Source of the DNA: Glaciihabitans sp. | GTDB taxonomy: Bacteria; Actinomycetota; Actinomycetes; Actinomycetales; Microbacteriaceae | Assembly: GCA_025463785.1 (NCBI GenBank) | Contig: JAODBD010000005.1 | Coordinates: 186,001 to 250,000, forward strand | DNA: 64,000 nucleotides | Direction of reading: 5' to 3' | Shown here: positions 61,348 to 64,000 of the stretch, piece after piece | Layout: each line of letters opens with the position of its first letter | Numbering within the stretch: the first letter of the stretch is position 1 | The notes under the pieces: model-generated | Told to the model about the DNA's origin: nothing | The model's input: only the letters and a program-made list of their open reading frames with translations | Databases searched by the model: none | Made by a program: the position numbers and the translations under genes

Positions 61348-62070
61348 ATGATGAATTCCAGCCCGGCGGTCGAGATCGCGAACCTGCGCGTCCACCGCGG
61401 CAAGCTCGATGTTCTGCGCGACCTGACGCTTGCGGTGCCACGGGGCCAGGTCGTCGGCCTCCTCGGGCCGAGTGGGAGCGGCAAATCCACACTGATGAGA
61501 TCGATCGTCGGTGCTCAAAAAGTCGCGGCCGGAACCATCACAGTATTCGGCGTACCCGCCGGTGCACCCGCTCTTCGCAAGAGCATCGGCTACGTGACCC
61601 AGGCGCCGAGCGTGTACGACGATCTCACGGTCACGCAGAACCTCCGCTACTTCGCGCAGGTGATCGGCGCTCCGAGGCCGGACATCCAGCGAGTCATCCA
61701 CGAGGTCGAACTCGAGCCACAGGCCAGGCAACTCGCCGGCGACCTGAGCGGTGGGCAACGCAACCGGGTATCCCTCGCCGTCGCTCTGCTCGGGTCGCCC
61801 GAACTGCTGGTTCTCGATGAGCCGACCGTCGGGCTCGATCCGGTCCTGCGCCGCGACCTGTGGGCGCTGTTCGCGTCGCTTGCGGCTCGCGGGGTGAGCC
61901 TCCTCGTCAGCAGCCACGTCATGGATGAGGCCCGCCGGTGTGACCGCATCCTGCTCCTCCATCAGGGCAGACTGCTCGCGGATGAAACCCCTGCTGGCCT
62001 GCTCACCCTGACCGGCGCCGACGACCCCGACGACGCCTTTCTCGCCCTCGTGAGCGGGGCAAGCGCATGA
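61348..62070 (+). CDS. ABC-2-type exporter ATPase
   Basis: 240 residues. Walker A LLGPSGSGKSTL, Q-loop VTQAPSVYDDLTV, signature LSGGQRNRVSLAVAL, Walker B LLVLDEPTVGLDPV, switch SSHVMDE. Typical of drug/lipid exporters with a separate ABC-2 permease, which overlaps downstream by 4 nt (ATGA). Substrate unknown. Confidence 0.94.
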   Translation: MMNSSPAVEIANLRVHRGKLDVLRDLTLAVPRGQVVGLLGPSGSGKSTLMRSIVGAQKVAAGTITVFGVPAGAPALRKSIGYVTQAPSVYDDLTVTQNLRYFAQVIGAPRPDIQRVIHEVELEPQARQLAGDLSGGQRNRVSLAVALLGSPELLVLDEPTVGLDPVLRRDLWALFASLAARGVSLLVSSHVMDEARRCDRILLLHQGRLLADETPAGLLTLTGADDPDDAFLALVSGASA

Positions 62071-62801
62071 ACCCGCGCCTCGCTCTGGCCACCGCGGCGC
62101 GCGTGCTCAATCAGGTGCGCCACGATCCCAGAACGGTCGCGCTGCTGCTCGTCGTGCCGAGCCTTCTCATCGGTCTCATGGCCTGGATATTCACGAACAC
62201 CAAAACGTTCGACATTGTCGGCCCCGCCCTGCTCGGGCTGTTTCCCTTCATCGTGATGTTCCTGATCACGAGCATCACCACCCTTCGCGAACGACGGTCC
62301 GGAACCCTCGAGCGACTGATGACGATGCCCCTCGGCAAGTTCGACTTCCTGGTCGGCTACACGCTCGCGTTTGGTCTGCTCGCCATTCTGCAGTCGCTGA
62401 TTGCGGTTGCCTACGCGGTGTGGGTCTGCGGACTCGCGGTGAGCGGCAGCGCCTGGCTGTTGATCCTGGTTGCCCTGGTCAACGCGATCCTCGGCACCAC
62501 ACTCGGACTGTTTGCGAGCGCATTCGCGACAACCGAGTTCCAGGTCATCCAGTTCATGCCGGCGCTGGTGTTTCCGCAGATCCTGCTTGGCGGCATATTT
62601 GTGCCACGTGCACAGATGCCGGATGTCCTCCGCTCGATCTCAGACTGGCTCCCGTTGTCGCATTCGATCGATGCGCTGCAAAAGGTCATCTCCCGATCGG
62701 ATGCCAGCGGCGAGGTGCTGCGCGAACTCGGGATCGTCGCTCTCTGGGCGGTGGGGCTCGTCGTCCTCGGCAGCATTACCCTGCGGCGTCGAACCCCCTA
62801 G
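62067..62801 (+). CDS. ABC-2-type exporter permease
   Basis: 244 residues, six hydrophobic helices, with the conserved ITTLRERRSGTLERLMTMPLGKFDFLVGY and LLGGIFVPRAQMPDVLRSISDWLPLSHSIDALQ stretches. NodJ/DrrB-like. The ATG overlaps the ATPase stop. Confidence 0.93.
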   Translation: MNPRLALATAARVLNQVRHDPRTVALLLVVPSLLIGLMAWIFTNTKTFDIVGPALLGLFPFIVMFLITSITTLRERRSGTLERLMTMPLGKFDFLVGYTLAFGLLAILQSLIAVAYAVWVCGLAVSGSAWLLILVALVNAILGTTLGLFASAFATTEFQVIQFMPALVFPQILLGGIFVPRAQMPDVLRSISDWLPLSHSIDALQKVISRSDASGEVLRELGIVALWAVGLVVLGSITLRRRTP

Positions 62802-62869
62802 CGTTCGGCTTGCGGCAATCAGCGAGTGCACCGGCGTGACGCCTGCCGGTCGGCTGGCAGGATTGAGCC

Positions 62870-63406
62870 ATGTCTGACTCCCGCGCCGCCCAGCTCGTCT
62901 CCGAACTCACGGCCGTCGTTCCCGACTTTCCGAAACCGGGGATCACCTTCCGCGACCTCACACCCGTCTTCGCCGACGGCGATGCCCTGCGAGTCATCAC
63001 GGATGCCCTCGCCGCTCCCTTTGCGGGACGCGTGGATGCCGTCGCCGGCGTCGAAGCACGGGGCTTCGTCCTCGCGGCGGCCGCAGCCTACGCGCTCGGC
63101 GTCGGCGTCCTGATCATTCGCAAGCCGGGCAAACTCCCACGCGAGGTGCTCTCCCAGAGCTATGACCTCGAGTACGGCAGCGCGACGCTCGAAGTGCAGC
63201 CCGACACCCTGCCGGCCGGTTCGCGTGTACTGGTTCTGGATGACGTGCTCGCCACCGGCGGGACCCTGGCCGCAAGCACCAGCCTCATCGAGCGCGCCGG
63301 CTGGACGGTCGTTGGCGTGAGTGTCGTCCTGGAGCTCACCAACCTTGAGGGTCGGCTGGCTTTGCCCGGGAGGGACATCCGCTCGCTTCTGCGCGCTGGA
63401 GCTTAG
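62870..63406 (+). CDS. apt: adenine phosphoribosyltransferase
   Basis: 178 residues. N-terminal VPDFPKPGITFRDLTPVFAD, base-binding GVEARGFVLAAA, and PRPP motif VLVLDDVLATGGTLAA. Salvages adenine to AMP. A 10-bp hairpin follows directly after its stop. Confidence 0.96.
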   Translation: MSDSRAAQLVSELTAVVPDFPKPGITFRDLTPVFADGDALRVITDALAAPFAGRVDAVAGVEARGFVLAAAAAYALGVGVLIIRKPGKLPREVLSQSYDLEYGSATLEVQPDTLPAGSRVLVLDDVLATGGTLAASTSLIERAGWTVVGVSVVLELTNLEGRLALPGRDIRSLLRAGA

Positions 63407-63407
63407 A

Positions 63408-63431
63408 GCGAAGGCCATTTCTGGCCTTCGC
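63408..63431. terminator. hairpin between apt and convergent lactone oxidase
   Basis: GCGAAGGCCA 63408-63417 and its complement 63422-63431, loop TTTC; begins two bases after the apt stop. No T-run; likely end-of-transcript structure. Confidence 0.75.
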
Positions 63432-63439
63432 CGCGACGC

Positions 63440-63524
63440 CAGCGCTGACGGCCGTCCCGGCCGTCAGTACCCAGCCCGGCCGTCAGGTCCAACCCGGCTG
63501 AGATCCAAGCCGGCTGAAATCCAA
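63440..63524. repeat. degenerate tandem repeats downstream of the lactone-oxidase stop
   Basis: Four units related to CCCGGCCGTCAGGTCCAA / GCCGGCTGAAATCCAA (16-19 bp) run up to the TAG of the minus-strand gene at 63525-63527. The copies nearest the stop (63493-63524) are the most alike. Confidence 0.7.
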
Positions 63525-64000
63525 CTACTCTCCGAGGACGCGCCGGAGGTAGTCGTTCGCGAACAGGCGGTCGGGGTCGAGCCGGTCGCGCACCTTCAGG
63601 AAGTCTTCGAACCGCGGATAGACGGGAGCCAGATCCTCGGCCGTGCGCTGGTTCATTTTGCCCCAGTGTGGGCGGCCATCGTGGGCCTTCATGATCGCTT
63701 CGACAGCGGCAAAGTATGCGCGGTGGTCTTCGCGGTAGTGCCTGTGCACGGCGATGTAACCTGTCGCACGTCCCGACGCGGTTGAGAGCCACAGGTCGTC
63801 TGCCGCTGCCGCACGTACCTCGATCGGGAAGGAGATCGTCCAGCCTTCGCGTGCGATGAGCGCATCGATTTCGCGCAGAACCACAGGAATCTGGTCCTGT
63901 GGCAGCGCGTACTCCATCTCGCGGAAACGCACGCGCCGCTCGGTGGCGAACGTGTTGTAGGAGAGGTCGGTGAATTCGCGATCGCCCCAGTGATGGGTCG
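63525..64000 (-). CDS. C-terminal part of D-arabinono/L-gulono-1,4-lactone oxidase-type FAD enzyme (5' end outside window)
   Basis: The minus-strand frame is open to the window edge (about 158 residues). The sequence FREMEYALPQDQIPVVLREI ... RPHWGKMNQRTAEDLAPVYPRFEDFLKVRDRLDPDRLFANDYLRRVLG is the ALO C-terminal domain, with HWGK near the flavin site. FAD-dependent sugar-lactone oxidase; substrate unknown. Confidence 0.9.
   Translation of the reverse strand, partial: THHWGDREFTDLSYNTFATERRVRFREMEYALPQDQIPVVLREIDALIAREGWTISFPIEVRAAAADDLWLSTASGRATGYIAVHRHYREDHRAYFAAVEAIMKAHDGRPHWGKMNQRTAEDLAPVYPRFEDFLKVRDRLDPDRLFANDYLRRVLGE

Overview
The window is a gene-dense, high-GC segment of an actinobacterial chromosome, most likely from the family Microbacteriaceae. 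The lineage call rests on several markers: the mycothiol conjugate amidase Mca next to a DUF4307 gene, an F420-type luciferase-like oxidoreductase, the actinobacterial blocks ispH // xseA-xseB-DUF4245 ... fumC and phoH-uppS-trhA-mca-DUF4307-greA, a DUF222/HNH endonuclease, frequent GTG starts with 4-nt GTGA/ATGA overlaps, and probable leaderless genes. No rRNA, tRNA, CRISPR array, insertion sequence or prophage was seen.

Layout. 1-5 kb: end of an unknown membrane protein, then a peptide-type ABC importer (lipoprotein, two permeases) without an ATPase gene. 5-12 kb: a CPBP protease, then the glycine cleavage operon gcvT-gcvH-gcvP behind a tandem glycine riboswitch, and a 2-hydroxyacid dehydrogenase. 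12-21 kb: small membrane proteins, an LLM oxidoreductase, an alpha/beta hydrolase, an HTH protein with a histone-like tail, an SDR, a CGNR regulator divergent from an EamA exporter, and vapBC. 21-29 kb: ychF, DUF222/HNH, a HAD hydrolase coupled to a methyltransferase, a DEDDh exonuclease, mmsA, rmuC and a VOC protein. 29-34 kb: glpX divergent from class II fba (gluconeogenesis/glycolysis), then a sensor kinase overlapping a kinase-like partner with no response regulator beside them. 34-40 kb: ispH, xseAB, DUF4245, carbonic anhydrase, fumC and a prepilin peptidase. 40-50 kb: PIN-PhoH, aminotransferase, uppS, trhA, mca, DUF4307, greA, ilvA and an AI-2E-type permease. 50-56 kb: an importer, a TIGR03364-like FAD oxidoreductase and a phosphonatase-like HAD hydrolase, read here as an aminophosphonate uptake and degradation locus. 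56-64 kb: a YcaQ-like DNA glycosylase, a leader peptide with hairpins before a RIO kinase, a lipoprotein, htpX/lemA, an ABC-2 exporter, apt, and the 3' end of a lactone oxidase.

The signals not explained by genes are: (i) short tandem repeats at gene 3' ends, several built around the stop codon (8-, 15-, 16- and 17-bp units); (ii) a glycine riboswitch whose P1 strand can alternatively mask the gcvT ribosome binding site; (iii) strong over-use of GGATGYC / GRCATCC throughout; (iv) the 19-codon leader peptide with two perfect hairpins before the RIO kinase; and (v) two long intergenic inverted repeats. All family names come from reading motifs and neighbourhoods; no database search was run.
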